Below, piece by piece: positions 51,221 through 52,223 of a stretch of DNA of 52,223 bases. This stretch comes from Treponema sp. Its GTDB lineage: Bacteria; Spirochaetota; Spirochaetia; Treponematales; Breznakiellaceae. Each line of letters starts with the position of its first letter. The stretch's first letter is position 1. The translations under genes were made by a program, and so were the position numbers. The stretch spans positions 1-52,223 of the forward strand of contig WQSN01000015.1 in assembly GCA_009787835.1 (NCBI GenBank), given 5' to 3'. The notes beneath the pieces are model-generated. The model was not told the DNA's origin and searched no databases. It worked only from the letters and a program-made list of their open reading frames with translations.

Positions 51221-51326
51221 CCGATGAGCGAAAAAAAGACGACGTCCAGAAGTCTCTTTATCCGCTTAAAACTAAATAGCTTCCATCATTTTGATGGAAC
51301 AGACCGGTATGTGTTGTTATGCAGTT

Positions 51327-52181
51327 CTACGAAAGAAGCGATAATACCGACTGTGTCCGCAAATTGGCCTGAGCCAACATCGCGGTTCCCGTCTGGGCCA
51401 AAATGGAATCTTTTGTATAGTCAACCATTTTGGATGCCATATTCACGTCCCGAATTCGGGATTCGGCGGCCTGAATGTTTTCTGCCGCAACAGCGATGCC
51501 CTGAGCGGCCATTTCGAAACGGTTCTGATAAGCGCCAAGATCGGCTCTTTGTTTTGAAATTGTTCTTAATGCATTGTCCAAAGTTCCGATTGCCATGTTT
51601 GCATCTTCGGGGGATGCAATGTTAAGCTTCCCTTCGTCCCCCTGAATGGATATCAAGCCAAGCGCTGAAGCGGTCATATCGGCTACATAGATTCTTGTGT
51701 TTTGATCCATGTTTGCACCGACCTGTAACTGCATCACTCTGCCTGTTGCCGAATCTCTCGCAAATCCTCCGGTTAACATGTTCATGCCGTTAAATTGCGC
51801 ATGACTTGCTATACGATTTACTTCATCGACCATCTGCGACACTTCAACCTGGATCTGCATTCGATCCTCATCGGTATAAATGCCGTTGGCCGCTTGTACT
51901 GACAATTCCCGGAGACGGTGCAGAATGTCCTGGGTTCCCTGAAGATACCCTTCAGTCGCCTGAATAAAGGAAACACCGTTCTGAATATTGCGTTCAGCCT
52001 GCTGTAAACCACGAATCTGGCTCCGCATTTTTTCGGAGACTGCCAATCCAGATGCATCATCACCAGCGCGATTGATCCTTAAACCGGAGCTTAATTTCTC
52101 CATGTTCTTGGTCAAATCAGAGTGGGTTACGCCAAGCTGACGATCAGCATATATGGCGCTCATGTTGTGATTAATAATCAT
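51327..52181 (-). CDS. flaB: Flagellin FlaB (periplasmic filament core)
   Basis: Core filament protein of the periplasmic flagella, 284 aa with both conserved helical ends and no variable middle, as in spirochaete FlaB. The N terminus ([17 protein letters not shown], then [29 protein letters not shown]) and C terminus ([41 protein letters not shown]) are typical. A strong GGAGGG site precedes the ATG. The promoter lies near or beyond the window edge. Confidence 0.97.
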   Translation of the reverse strand: MIINHNMSAIYADRQLGVTHSDLTKNMEKLSSGLRINRAGDDASGLAVSEKMRSQIRGLQQAERNIQNGVSFIQATEGYLQGTQDILHRLRELSVQAANGIYTDEDRMQIQVEVSQMVDEVNRIASHAQFNGMNMLTGGFARDSATGRVMQLQVGANMDQNTRIYVADMTASALGLISIQGDEGKLNIASPEDANMAIGTLDNALRTISKQRADLGAYQNRFEMAAQGIAVAAENIQAAESRIRDVNMASKMVDYTKDSILAQTGTAMLAQANLRTQSVLSLLS

Positions 52182-52223
52182 TATTACCCTCCATAGTTTT
52201 GCTAGCCCCGGCTATCCGTGCCA

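Noticed and set aside
1-52223. CRISPR arrays, tRNA or rRNA genes, insertion-sequence transposases, phage genes
   Set aside because: No regularly spaced repeats, no cloverleaf recognised in the short intergenic gaps, and no transposase, integrase or phage protein among the translated frames.

Overview
The window looks like chromosome of a free-living or gut-associated spirochaete of the Treponema group. The main evidence is the block flaB, flaG, fliD, two unnamed genes, a PilZ protein, tsaE and tsaB at the right end. Other support comes from a short (603 aa) alanyl-tRNA synthetase without a C-terminal C-Ala domain, a solitary groES, many exported proteins with FAQ-type signal peptides, and a caspase/FGE protein of a kind common in gut treponemes. 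The assignment is inference: there is no rRNA in the window and no tRNA gene was recognised. Coding is dense; the only gene-free stretch of about 300 bases is 20011-20324.

Layout. (1) 1-4523: surface polysaccharide, with gmd (cut by the window edge) and fcl making GDP-L-fucose, facing a Wza-like exporter and a Wzz-like chain-length protein. (2) 4589-8336: an ABC-F ATPase, an SH3-like lipoprotein, then groES with a good promoter and a clear terminator. (3) 8493-10661: a GH112 phosphorylase of the lacto-N-biose type. (4) 10701-18068: a long minus-strand run (HD hydrolase, ComFB-like protein, alaS, a parvulin-type isomerase, nusB and a TPR membrane protein), interrupted by a cruciform-like repeat. 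(5) 18122-25075: an exported protein, a PilZ protein and clpC on the plus strand; glgC and a VanY-type lipoprotein, apparently started at ATT, on the minus strand. (6) 25218-31372: a DNA-repair neighbourhood, with an MrfA-type helicase, an AAG/Mpg glycosylase and an MrfB-type exonuclease, around a secreted caspase-FGE protein. (7) 31397-36005: a glycosyltransferase/acyltransferase pair, a TPR protein and argS. (8) 36009-39156: a biotin unit bioY-bioM-bioN-birA with a near-perfect BirA-type operator. (9) 39216-44258: purH, and the coupled set hflK-hflC-pseudokinase-like protein. (10) 44357-45019: a VapC/Phd-type toxin-antitoxin pair with a 14-bp-arm palindromic operator. (11) 45091-52181: tsaB, tsaE and the flagellar filament genes.

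The most interesting signal is at the 3' end of the caspase-FGE gene (29333-29449). The last 39 codons have the architecture of a diversity-generating-retroelement variable region in a C-type-lectin/FGE fold. Conserved framework residues are interspersed with positions that nearly all use NNC or NNT codons, as expected from AAC/AAT template codons after adenine mutagenesis. Palindromes follow the stop codon. No reverse transcriptase, Avd or template repeat is in the window, so any retroelement would act from elsewhere in the genome.

Other points: an in-frame inverted G/C-rich repeat with a canonical G-quadruplex motif inside the helicase; Asn-rich in-frame insertions in mrfA, tsaB and perhaps argS; a palindromic intergenic repeat present as a long and a short copy; and three candidate c-di-GMP receptor proteins (two PilZ, one ComFB).
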